A stretch of DNA of 64,000 nucleotides, taken from NCBI RefSeq assembly GCF_000208865.1, contig NC_018396.1, positions 744,001 to 808,000 on the forward strand, written 5' to 3'. Shown in pieces: positions 38,795 through 50,988 of this stretch; the first letter of the stretch is position 1; each line of letters opens with the position of its first letter. The stretch is from Neospora caninum Liverpool. Lineage: Eukaryota > Apicomplexa > Conoidasida > Eucoccidiorida > Sarcocystidae. The translations under genes and the position numbers were made by a program. A model generated the notes under the pieces. That model saw only the letters and a program-made list of their open reading frames with translations, ran no database searches and was not told the DNA's origin.

Positions 38795-41700
38795 CTGCTT
38801 TCTGTGCATCCTTTTCGTTCGTTATCCTCTATTATCTCCTTCGTTCTTTGCCCATTTCTTGCCGTCAGCTCGCTTGTCGTGAACAAAGCACCGCTAATGG
38901 GGCACGATCAATTGACTCTCTGAATGTTCCCCCTCTCTATGCCGCATCAAGTCCCGTCGCTCTCTTCTTCAAGAGCTTTTTCATATTCGGTTTTCTCATG
39001 TATAAGCCGGACTCGTTGTTTTCCATCTCTGTCCCCGTTTGTGCCTTCTCGTTTCTCTCGTTCTTTTCTCTTCTGCGGGGAAACAGCCGGGGAGACGTGA
39101 AATCGCTTCCATGCCTACACATCTGTTTTCTAGAAAAAGCTGTATGTACGCGTCACTGTCTTGAACTGCCTCTTTGCGCCAGCTGCTGAACTTCACTTGA
39201 CTTGCTAAATCTTGCTCAGGCGCCTGACGTAGGATGAGAAGCATGATTTCAGCAGTTATAGACAACGACTTTCGAAAGTTCCCCTTGTTCGTTTGCAAGA
39301 GGATCCACTCTGTCGACGGACACGGCATTTAGGGTATACGCGGAACCCTATGCGTATCTCCATCTACATATCTGTATATATTTATAGGGATTTGATAGTC
39401 GGTATCGGCAGCCCGCGACGGCTTGCTTGAGCTCCGCGGGCTGTCTTCTGTTCCGCTATTTTCTTGTCTTTTCCGTTGTCTTCGAGTTCGGCGGCATCTT
39501 GACACAACGTCTAGCCTGCGGTGCATTGCGGGGACACTCGGCGCTCCGTGGCACGTTCCGGCATCAGTGCAAGGAGTGAGATAGTGCAGCAGGCTGACTT
39601 TTGAGAAACACTTCCGTTCTGGACTTTTCCGAAGCCTAGCTTCCGTCAGTTGTAGACAGGGGCGTCGTTTATCCACCTTTTCGCTGCTGCTCGTCTCGCA
39701 TTCCACTGCGGCCGACAGCGGATCAGCCCAACTCGGAGTCCCCCCAAAAGCGGAACCCCTCACGGGTTGACGATCGAGCCAAAGGAATGTTTCTTACGAA
39801 CGATTCGATATTTATGATCCTAATAGATATTTGGTTTTTGTGCTCCTATATTTCATTGCTTTGCACCCGGCACGCCGAGCTTCCTGAGCGAAGACAACAC
39901 GCGCTTGGAGACTCCTCTCGGTCGTCTCTCCATTTGGCGTAGATGGCCGTTGCTCTAGTCCCCAGTCGTTTTTTGAAGGGAAATCACCCGATAATAGCGA
40001 CCTCGTTTTTGTAGGTGGAAGAGGCCTGCAGGATATCTACACTCTTAAAAAAGACACTGAGAGAATTCCTCCGCGGTTCACGTTCGAGGTAACAAACATT
40101 TCCTTGGTCTCAACTAGAGGTTGCTGCTGCCTCACGGACTTCTCCGGTTCTTGAGAGATGCCTACCACCCCGCCATGTAGGGCCTACATGGGAATGTGAA
40201 GTTGACAAACCAGGCTCGAAGCTGCGAAAAAGTGGAGGTCACTTTGATTCTACGCATTTCGAGTTCGCGCATTTTGCCTGCATCCTACACTGCGACAAGA
40301 AACTAACGTCAAAGCACGCCTTTCACACGTTTTGCCACTGGGAAAACGCGTTCTTGCTACGAGGCTTCTGAACGCCATCAATTTGGGGGGACACAGGGGT
40401 CGGACAAATTTCCTCCCTCTTCTCTCGTATTCCGTTTGCCTTCGTGCTTTTCCTGCTAGTTTTTATTCCTAGATTCCAGTCCTCGCGCCTCCACATCCTC
40501 ATGTCCGTCAGTTGACTTACCGCCTCTTCCACGTAGCCGCCGCACACGTTTATATCTCGTTCTGTGTCTGTGCGTCGTTCAAAAAAAGCGCCAAAGCGAA
40601 CGACATCAAAATCATGGCGGGATATGTGTTTTACAGTCGCTGGCACCACACGAACTCTACCAGACATCAATTCTCTTGGGCTGAAAACACGCGAAAGGCT
40701 TCTGACCCGCAGGCGCTGTGTCAACGTGTTTCGATCCCGAAGCGGGACTTGCTGAAAAGGTGAGCTCTCTTCTGCGAGTTGGTACACCGGCTCTTCACGG
40801 GGCTGGAGGGACACCGTCTATTTCGTTTGTTCCCATGTTCGATGATGCTGTTTCCGCTAGAAGTTGTCCTTTCTTTGTAGTCGACCTCGAATGAGCGAGG
40901 AACGGCCTCGTTTCTTCTGCGACTCGGGGGCGAACACGCCCTGTCTCACGTCCGTACGCATTAAACAGCGCGTTTACTCTTTTTTCTGGACACTGGGGAT
41001 TGAAAAGCTCTCCCTTGATGTTCTTTTCGAGCTTCTCGTAGAAGCACCAGAGAAAACGAAAAGTGTCTCAGGCATGGCTCATGCCCCTGTCTTTGTCTCG
41101 TCTGTCGCCAGTCCATAGGTACCTCCCCGTCTTCCGATTCCGCGGTCTCTCGCGTGCATGGTGAACGCTGGCCCGCCGAAAACCTGAGCTTTGTGCGAGG
41201 GGGATTGAAAACTCATTTCAAGAGGTAGATGGCCGCGCGCGATTGTGCCTCGTTTCTATTCTTTCCGAGGAAAAAAACCGATGGCGACTGGCAACCGTTT
41301 TGCAGGAGTGAAAGATTTCGATTAGCGGCGTCGTATTGTGTGAAGGGAGGCGTTCTCCGTGTGTGTTTTTGGCTGTTTTGTCTCTCCCGTTTGGCGGTCC
41401 AACGAAAAGGGAAATAAGCCACTCTACTTTTGCGTGCTTGCGGCTTCGTCCAAATTTGTTGCTCGTCCGTCTTTCTGTTGATTCGGCTCTGTCTCTTCCC
41501 TTTTGGCCTCACGGGCTCCCTCGCGCTCAGCGCTCAGACGGGAAAACGCGATATCCCTGGCCGCCATAGAGTCGAGCGGTCGACGTGGAGAAAGTTGAAA
41601 ACACTCACGTTTCACGGGAATTTTGAGTGCCGGAGTGGCATTTTTAGCGAGTTATCGACGAATCTGGCCTTCCCGCACCTGCATTCTCCACTTTCTCCTG

Positions 41701-42195
41701 CGGATCGTTTCGACAGTATATGCTTATATGCTTTTCATATGATCCATCGTTTGGCTGTGGAGTTCCGAGGACGACAGTCCCGCCGGTTTTCATGTGATGT
41801 CCCAACGGGAGAAAGATGGTATTCTGCGTTTCCAGTGGTTGCCTGCGGATTTGTCAGTCTTTTGCAATCCTTTTTTGCATTTGTTTTCGTTTCGTCCGTT
41901 TCGTGGAGAAGGGAGACGGTTTCATGTTGTGGCAGTGCAGTTTTTACGGGGTTTGAGGCCGAAGCGTCTTTTTCCATTGCAAGCAAGCGTGTGTCTATTC
42001 CACTTTTCCTTCAACCGCAGATTTTTCTGGAAAGCTCGTCGGCGGATGTACCTGGATGTTCCAGTGGGGGTGAACACAGGGGAGACACGGACCGCCGCCA
42101 GAGGATGCGGAACTAATTAATGGAGAGATACGGACGTTAAAGAAGGAATGAGGGCGTCTCGCGTTCCCATTTTTCATTTTTGAAGGCGCAAAACC
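38795..42195. other. Spacer between IWS1 and DCP2, including the DCP2 leader
   Basis: A 3.4 kb region between two genes on the same strand. It should hold the IWS1 3' UTR and the DCP2 promoter and 5' UTR. Open frames without recognised domains are present at 39329-39763 (-, 144 codons), 40323-40814 (-, 163 codons) and 41430-42116 (+, 228 codons). The last ends 79 bases before the DCP2 ATG in another frame, so if transcribed it would be an upstream frame in the leader. Confidence 0.5.
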
Positions 42196-45100
42196 ATGTC
42201 ATCTGCTGGCCAGTCTCTCTTGGCTCTGTTGCGGCCGCTTCCAAAGGTGAATGGCTCAGATGCAACCGCGAGCTATCCGGTAGCGGCCGAGTCCGAGGAA
42301 AACCCCGAAAGGAGGGTTGCTCCTTCAGGCGAAGGACTTGAGTCAGATGTGAAGCGCCAAGACAGGAGACCTGGCAACGCCTCGCGTGCTACGGGGTTGC
42401 CTAGGGGGCAAGAAGCCAGCAGTGCGCCCGACACAAAAAGTGACGGGAGACACCCCCAGAACCAAGAAGGGATTTCTGGAACAGGTTTTCGTTTTGCTTC
42501 GTCGCCAGAACCTTGTACGTTCTCTTCTGTTTACACTTCTGCACATTCCCATTGCGCAGCGATAACAGGGCAGGAGTCACCCGTCTACGTGTACAAATCT
42601 TCCGGTGTACGTACAGCTGATGTACGGGTTAGACAGACAGCAGAGGCGACCCTGACGACGTCTTCGTCCTGTCTGTCACGTTTTTCAGCTCCCGCGTGCA
42701 CCGTTTCGCGTGGGAGCGCATTCGCAGGTGTGCCCGCTCGTAACGTTTCCTCCGAGGCTGCTAGGCAGCACTCCTCCGGTTTTACCGTCACGTCCACCAC
42801 CGCAGCTTCAGGTGTATCGTCGGCGCAGCAGGCGAGCCTGCTCCCGCCTCATGAACGCGACCCCGCTATTCTGTCTGCATCTCCCTTCTCGCCTACAGTC
42901 CGTTCCGCACCCTCGCCTGTAGCACACAATTCGCCGGCGCAGCATCCGTCCGTTGCCGCAACTCGGCCGATTCGCTCGTCTACCGGCTACACGTCGTCGT
43001 CTTCTGCATCGCGTCTCCATCCTTCCGAGTTGTCTGCCGATACCAGGTCTGTCTATTCCATGCAGACCACACCCCCGTCTCCAATTCAAGAGTTGCCCTC
43101 AGGTTTTCCCGAGAGGGAGGCGCCAAAGGACGGATTTCGTTCAGACGGCTTTAGGCTGTCGGAGCCTCTGGAAACAGGCGCTGCTGGGGCGGAAGGAAAC
43201 ACTGGGCACCGGACCTCCGCGGTGGACCCGAAGTCGGTGTCCTCCCTCGGAGCTTTGCCCTCGGAGCCTTCGGTCTCAAACACCTCGCGAGTGCTGCTGG
43301 CGGCGTTGGGTTCCCCGCAGCCGACGCTCTCCGCCCACATCAAACGCGAAGAGATTGGGTTTCCCCCCGTGTACGGTGCTTTGGAGCGGCCTGCGAATGT
43401 GGATTTGCCAGGCCAGGCGACTGTGCCCGGTGCCCAGGATGGACGGAGAGGAAGCCCGCGTTTGTCTTTTGAGATGCTTCCGGCATCGACAGTTGCCGTG
43501 GGCGAAGAAAGCTATGCAGTCTCGAGTCGGCGAAAAAACGCTGGCGTACCAGTCTCCGAATTCATTCTCACCGAAACTCGAACTGTGGAAGTTCGACAGA
43601 GGACACCAGAGAGGGCCGACGAAACAAAAAGATGCGACGTCGCAGGGAGCGTACACGCGTTTGCGTGTCTAGACGGTGGCTCTCGGGGTTCACTGCCAAG
43701 GGTGACATCACCGTCGGGAGGAAGCAGCAGAGCTGCCTTCTTTTCTTTTCCAAACCCAGTCTCAAGCGGCGCTCCACAGTGCGTGTCGCCCGTTGTTGTA
43801 CCGTCCTCTACCGAGCCGTTGGCTGAGGGGATCCTGGGAGCCTCGACGTTGCCTGCTGTCTCGGCAGGGCGCTCAGGACCGCCGAGAGAGGCTTACCGCA
43901 CGTCATGCGGGCAGTCTTTAGGTTTGAAGAAAGACAGTGCTGGTTGGGAGGTTCTGTCTGCCGGGGAGGTTCCGGGGAGAGAGGACGCCGCGGGAAGCGA
44001 GAAGAAAGACGAGAAGAAGGAGAAGGGAAGGAAGAAGAAGAGGAAGAAGGACCGAGAAAACGAGGAGAAGAAGGAGCGAAGCACGCCAAACAGTTCTGAT
44101 AATCAGGGTGGTCCGAGCTGTAATGAGGCAACAGCCAACGACAGCACCGGAGCGGTAGGAGCAGATGCCTCTACGAATCTAACGGCTGAAAGAGAGAAAG
44201 CGAATGGAATTAAACGGAAGTGCCGAGACTCTGCTCTGTTAGATGAAGCCCTGCTAGACTGTTACGGACGCTTCATAACACTGCTTCCCGACGCCTTTCT
44301 CAGAGACCGAATTCACCTGTACTTCCAAATTCAAGAGGCGTTCTGGTGGTATGACGACATTTGGTGGGAGAAGCATGCAGACCGCCTTCCTAAGTTGACC
44401 TTGAAAGATTTTGGATGCCTGATTTGCCACGACTGCCCCATTCTCCAACACTACATCCCCCCTGAAAAGCACGACAAATTCCTGGCCAACTGGAAGCGCT
44501 ACTGCCGGACGATTCCTTTGCGGGGGGCAATTATTCTCAACGAAGATCTCTCCAAATGCCTCATGGTCACAGTAAGTCCTCTCGCCTTTCGTGGGTTGTT
44601 GCGTTCGCGAGGTTTTCCCTCTTCCCAGGAGTACATGAGTACGGAGTGACTCGGTTAAACGTACACATAGCTGTGTGTAAATTCATAACCGTGTGCAGAT
44701 GGATCGTGTCTTTTTCCCATACTTTCCACTTGGTCTTTCTCTCTTGTGCGCGCTATACTTCCCGTACCCCTGCACTTGTTCTTTCCACCGGATTTGCGAT
44801 CTACTGTCTTCGCTTTCTTCTCAGGGGTGGAAGGGTGGCACCTGGATGTTTCCACGTGGGAAGGTTGACGAGATGGAGCAGGATGCAGTGTGTGCGTGTC
44901 GCGAGATATGGGAAGAGGTCGGCGTGGATATATCGCCGTACATCGACGATGAAGTGTATGTGGAGCATGTCATCGAGGAACAGCCTATCAAGCTGTTTAT
45001 CATTCCGGGAATAAAGGAAACGGTGAACTTCCAACCTCTGAAACGCAAAGAAATCGGACGCATCGGGTGGATCGACACGTGGCGGCTCCCAGGGTGGCAG

Positions 45101-48100
45101 CTGTCGCCGTTACACCCGAACTGCCCGACTTCGGCGGCGATTTTGGAGCAACAGAAATACCTTCGGACGTGGCAAGTCGAGCCGTTCATCCCGGCTCTGC
45201 GAGGGTGGATTGAGCTCCTGAAGAAGTCTGCGCGCCGTGTCGCGGCTGTGGCGGCCGGTTCGCCCACGTCGATGCAGAGAACGGGCGGCGTGAGTCCACT
45301 GTCTTCTGTCTCTCTGCAGTTGCCTGCTTCCTCGTCCACATGCATCGCCGGGTGTTACTACCAGGTTGCGCCCGATGTGTCGCGACACGTGATTGAGCAC
45401 CTCCAGGACGCCGCGAGGGCTCTCCCGTACAGCGCCGCCCTCGCCGGCGTTCGCCTCAAGCCGCCTTCGGCTCTACGGCAATGCCCCTCGCCTCAAAAAG
45501 GCCGCTTGAACGCGCCCGGAGGATCGTTCCCGGACACGTTCCAGGCGGCGACGAGCCTAGTCACGCGCCCGCCACAGAGACAGATCGGAACGCTCCCGTG
45601 GACGGGCTCTGTGGCGGCCGGACCGGCTGAGAGTGTTGCGAGTGGAGACTCTCTGCTTCCAAATAGCGGCAGCCTCCGGACGACGCAGCCGCAGGGCAGG
45701 AAGGCGGGCGCGGCCGCCCCGGGTGTACGTACACCTGTCTTGCCGGTCGGCGGAGAAGCAGGCGCGGGATCTGTCTGTACACCGGAGGGAGTGCCAGGTG
45801 AGAATCTGAATGAAGGCCTGGAAGAGAGCATTGGACATGCGGACGACGCGCCCTTTGGAGATCCCTGCAGCGTCAGTGGTGGAGCGGGTTTTTCCGGCTA
45901 CCATCTGCCTGCAGCAGGAACAGGCCGCGGCCATCTCGTGGGGATGAGATTGCGGGAAGTCGGCCTGCGGAGTTTCGACGACCAGGATGTCGAGCGGCGG
46001 CGTGCTCTCCAACAGCTTACTTTTGGTGGACCGTCGAGCGCATTTGTCACGGCGAAAGCTCCTTCGTCGCCCTCCTCGACGGGCGAGCGGGCCGCAAAGA
46101 CCCCACGGGGCAACCGTCCGGCGTCTTCGAGTGAGACATCCTCCGGAGAAGGGCGCGCCGCGGCGGGTGCAGACCCGAAGGGTCAGAGTGCTGCCTCTGC
46201 GGGCGGCGGGAAGAAGAAAGGCTCGCCCGCGGCTGCCGGCGGAGACCCGCGAGACTCGTGTTGGCGCTCGCCGCCGGTGGCTGCTCCTGCGCGGAAGAAA
46301 GCCACGTCCCTGGATGACTTGGGAGTCACGTACCACGTGACGACCCGGGGCAGCAAGCGCGGCGAACGGGCGGGCCCAGGTTCCTGCAAGAAGACGCGCG
46401 CTTGGGGCTGGGACAGGTGTAACGACACGACCTTTGGAGGCGGCCACGGCGGCGGGTGGAGCGTGGAGGAGATGTTTCGCTTCAATGAGGAAAACTTCGG
46501 AGTCGTTTCCACCTACGACATCGAATCGTATACCGTCCCGCTCCCGAAGAAACGCCCGTCTCTCCAGGGAGGGGAGGGCAACCCTCGCCATGGCCCTGCG
46601 TGGGCGGGGGCTGGGACCGACCAGTCGGCGCTTCCACAGACCCAACCGCTTCGCCAAATCGGGGTTGCCTCGGCTGGCGACATTCCCGAAGGCGGACGCG
46701 CGCGGGGGAAATATGGGGGCAGGGCGGAAGCGGCGGTCTCTCAGAGAGTGGCGGTCAGCTGTCGCGCACGAGAGGAAGTGAAAGGCGAGGAGCGTCAGAG
46801 CGCCTCCTCTTCCAATCCACAGCCTCTCCAGTCGAAGGTGGCGACTCCGCCTGAGGACCCGAGAGGTGAAGCTGCACGAGGCACCGTCGAAAAGTCAGAC
46901 CCGCGAAACGCGGGCGGGTCACGGAGCGGTCCAAGCGTCACGACTGGAGTTTCGGTCGCTAAGGGAGGAAGTCCCGGGACTCCTGGGGGCGTTCCAGAGT
47001 TGCTCAGCAGTCGACTTTGCCAGAATGCCCAGGCGTCTGCGGCCCTCCTCGGTCTCCTCAAGGGAAGCGCGGCCAGCCAAGTTCCACTTTCTCTCCCGGG
47101 GAGAGGGGAGGCGCGTGGGCAGAGTCTCGAGACCGCGGCAGACTCGAGATTGGTGGCAGGTGACGCGAAAGCGGTGCATGGAGGCGAGGGCAGCAGCCCC
47201 GCGGAGGCCTCTGAGGCGACAAAGGTCGCTCCGGCCTCGGGAATGGAGCGGGTAGTGGACGGTTCGGTCGTGATTAAGGGCCCGTTCGTCTTCGATGCGT
47301 TTCTGCAGAAAGTCCAGGAGCAGCGCGCGGGCCTCGCGTTGCCCCAGGTGGAGTCCCCTCTTCCCGCCAAAGTTGCGGAGGAGAAGACCGACCGGAAGGC
47401 CGAGGGAGGTCACCGACCCATGCCGACGCGAACTGCGACAGAGGGAACTGCAGGGGCAGGCCGGCCCTCGACGATGCAGGCGGCGGTCTCTCCGCCTGCG
47501 CGGGCCTCGTGCTCCCCTTCCACAGGGCCTTCCCACCGCCTGGTGGCGGGGCCGGAGGCAGGCCGAGAGACGGGGTATCTTGGAACGGGAGGCGACGGGG
47601 TCTGCTCTACCCCCAAAACCCCTTCGTGTGTCTCCCCCCCACGGTATCTTGCTGAGAAGCAGCGTCGGCAGCAGGAAGCTTTGGCGAAGTCCGTCCGCCT
47701 GGGCCCAGAAGACAACTCCAGAACACTGGCGTCTCCTCCCCCCGCGCCGTACATTCACTCGATTGATTCGCCCGGCTATGTCAGTGAAGGCCCCACCCTG
47801 GGGCGCCTCGCCAACGCTCTCGGCTCAGAGGTGTGTCTTCCTTCTCTCGAATATCTGAATGACTGCAGAGAGCGAGACGAGGACGCCTGTGGAGACGACG
47901 GACAAAGAATGCGGAACTCGACTGCTGTCCTCTCCCGAACGGGGGACCGATGGGCCGGAGAGACAGCGGGGATCGCGGAGGGCGCACGCGCTGGCGGGGT
48001 TCGGGGGCTAGGAGACTCCCCAGCGGTGTTGGCCCAAAACGCGCACCGAGGAAACGACATCTTCGACCGCGAGAGTCTTCCGATTGGTGGGATCGCCCCG

Positions 48101-48860
48101 GAGTCGTGTGTGGCGTCTGGAGAGGACGGGCGAGGGCGAAAGGGAAACACGAATGCGGCGAAAAAAGCGGGGACCCCCGGACCTGCGGGACGTTCCGCTC
48201 GCCAACGGCAGTTGAGCGATGTAGAAGATCCGAAGGATCGGCCACAAGGAAAGGCAACCAGTCGCACAACAAAACACGCCGAGAGTGTGACGCATCCAAA
48301 GAGCGGCGCAGACGCGACGGCGCAAGACGCCCGCGGCCGCGAGTCTCTGCAAGGGCCGAACAGGCCCGAGTTGGGCTCCAAACGCGAAAGGAGACAGCGG
48401 CGCGGCCAGAGACGGGGCGCGGGTCCGGGATCGCGCGGCGGCAGCCGACTGAGATCTGGAGAGCAAAGTCCTGAAGATGGTGCAGAAGCGAGCGATGAAA
48501 TGGACGAATACGAACACCACACGATTCTCGGGAAGCTGAGGCGGCTGAGCCAAGATTTGATTCCGGTGCCGCCAGCCCCTCATGGCACCAGTCGGAAAGG
48601 TCACAACTCCCGGCCTTCCGCGCAGACCCAGGACGATGGAGATGCGGCGACGGGAGTGAACGAGAGTGTAAGTTTCGGCACAAACAGTGCCTGCTGTCAG
48701 CTGGTGTGTTCAGTCTGGAGGGTTTCGGCCGCGATAGGTTCTAAACACTCGCGGAGTGGACGAGCAGATATCCACGCGTGTCTCTGTATGGTGCGATAAT
48801 GGGGTGCATATCCGGTAGTTTCAGGTGAACTTCTTGATCCCCCCACAACCACCTGTGTAG
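42196..48860 (+). CDS. DCP2: mRNA decapping enzyme DCP2 (Nudix hydrolase)
   Basis: Catalytic subunit of the cytoplasmic mRNA decapping complex; removes the m7GDP cap before 5'-3' decay (family knowledge). Three exons: 42196-44571, 44825-48667 and 48825-48860, all phase 0; 2084 residues. The N-terminal regulatory domain (DCP1-binding/Box A) starts only near residue 680 (LLDEALLDCYGRFITLLPD, then HLYFQIQEAFWWYDDIWWE) after a long Ser/Pro-rich extension. Residues 680-792 end IILNEDLSKCLMVT. The Nudix fold continues in exon 2 with WMFPRGKVDE; the box runs from G804 with E810, R818, E819, E822, E823 and G825, so all metal-binding glutamates of GX5EX7REUXEEXGU are kept. Residues after about 950 are low-complexity Gly/Ala/Arg/Ser. 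A 36-nt last exon adds VNFLIPPQPPV. A Lys/Glu tract lies at about 600-630. Far longer than the 420-970 residues of human and yeast DCP2. Confidence 0.95.
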
Positions 48861-50988
48861 CCTGCAGCCCTGCCGGCGGGCAGACGGCAGCCCCAGCTTT
48901 TTTTACGGGGATCTTTCCCCGAGAAGGGTTTACTCCAATCTAGTTCATGTGGAAAGATGTGTGTGGAGAGGTAGAATGGGCCAAAGCACGTCAGCACCTC
49001 TGTTTCCTGCGATATGGGGGGAGGCTGTTCCGCGTGCTTCCCCTGCAAAGGCGCACGTGTACAGGGAACAGTTTTCTTCTTTTTTGCTAGCCCTTTCGTA
49101 GGCAAGTGTCCTTTTCGGCATTGCGTGCTTATGACTGCCTTGCAGGCAATGGTAGAGGTGTTCTCGATGTGGTTGAGCCAAGGCCAGGGGGCGTCAAAGT
49201 GAGAAAAGGCGAGAGCATTCTGGCGCCGGGTTTCTGATCGAAATCCAGGACAGAAGCCGGGACTGGGCGCGGACCGTACACTCTTGAACAAGACGGGCAC
49301 CCGGCGACGCTGGCCTCCTGTGTGGCCAAAAATCCGGATGCTGGAAAAAGAACCTGCTTCCCGTAGTCTAGAGCTTGCTGTGGAGGCGCCCTTTCTGGAT
49401 ACGCGAAGTCGGCCCTCAGCAGCCACAATGCAGCAGGGCAGACCAAGGCAGCCTGGTGGCCTTCACGTCTTCGGACGAAAACGGTGTGCAGTTTGCAGGA
49501 AAGCGTTGCTTTTCTGCACGAGAGTGTGTTGAGACAAACACAGCAGAGAAGCGGCCAACAAGTCGAGAGCGGGAACGGACGAACTGAAAAGAGGGACAGC
49601 GTCGGACATTTTTGCGGTTTGAAAGCTTCCTGGGGCGCGAGACCGGGTGACGAAGCCGCGCTGTAATGTAGATGACCGTGTCTCTCCGAGAGACGCACTC
49701 AGGCCCAGGCAGTGCAGGAAGGCCTCGCAGCGAAGCACGGGTTGCTACGTAGCTGGTCAAGAGGCGCAAGGGGGCGACGGGAATCCGCATTTGGATCGTG
49801 TCCCCATGGTGCGTCGGAAGCCTTGCACTGCGGCATGGCCGCATCGGTTACTCCGCAGACAGCGGGTCCACAGTGCTGGCTGCACAGTGACACGACAGAC
49901 ACACCCTCGCGGCACCAGCGCGGTTCGCCTCCTCTCTGTTGGACGGGGGAACGGGACTGCATGCGCGAATGGAATGAACGCGGAAAAAAAGGAGCAGACC
50001 ACAGGAAGTATCGGAAGCAGCCAAAGAACCAACTGCGTGGATGTCTCTTATACATGTTCGTGAATTGCCACAAACACCGGACAGAAACAGAACGCGCGCA
50101 TCAGTCGTGGAAAGAAACCTGCATGCTCCGCACATACGACCGGTCACTGAGAAGGGACGGAGACTCTTGGACACCAAGCGTCGCGTCGCAACCCCGAAGA
50201 GAGGAACAGTCACGCTGCAAATCGGCATAGAGGAAGAGACCGAGAGTCGGAGTCTGAACACTCGAGTTCGCCTGCGTGGGATCACTGAGTCAGCGTCTGC
50301 GGTGGCTATTTGAACAAGCAGCAGTACGCACTCCAGCTCTTTGCGTAGACTTGGTAATCTCGTTGGTGTGCGATAGAACCATACCACAACGATATTTACA
50401 CAGGTATACGCGGCAATTATACCTAAAATGTTTCAAAACGCGCTGGCTGCTCTGGACTGTGTTTTTGTCCAGAGTGTCGAGGCTTCGTTTTCTCGACACA
50501 CCGATGCCCCTGTTTTCAGCTGGTGCCCTCACACAGAAAGACCCTGACATCTTGACCAAGCGAGTGGTAGCATTCTGACGTGAGCTGTCCTCGAATTCCT
50601 CGAAGTATCGACCTTGTGGAGAAAGGGTGACAGTGGGCATCTGCAGAACATAGCGTTTGCCGTAGCTGAGTCATCCGAAGTTAACAGTCCACCTGTTTCC
50701 GCGTGTGTGCCCTGACACGCCGCCACAACCGGAAACACTGTTGTTTCCCGTCTTTTGCTCACTGCATAATACTGCGGTGTGGAGTATGCCGTGGAAAGTG
50801 ATTGGCGAGAAGATGCAAGTTTCTGTGCTTGTAGAAGCCCTGAGGCTAGAAATCAACATTTTCGGAACGCGGCGCCCGAACGGCACTCCGGTTTCTCTTT
50901 CGATGCATGTGTTCCTCGGAAAAAAATCTTTGCGGTTGCGTTTCGTAGACTAGATGCTCTTGGAGTTGAACTCAGGCACTCGAGTCCG
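48861..50988. other. Intergenic, between convergent DCP2 and WDR83-like genes
   Basis: Expected to hold both 3' UTRs. Overlapping frames of 138-201 codons occur on both strands (for example 48821-49426 -, 49129-49698 -, 49712-50230 +, 49848-50387 -), helped by a high G+C content. None has a recognisable domain or better start context than the others. No gene is supported. Confidence 0.5.
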
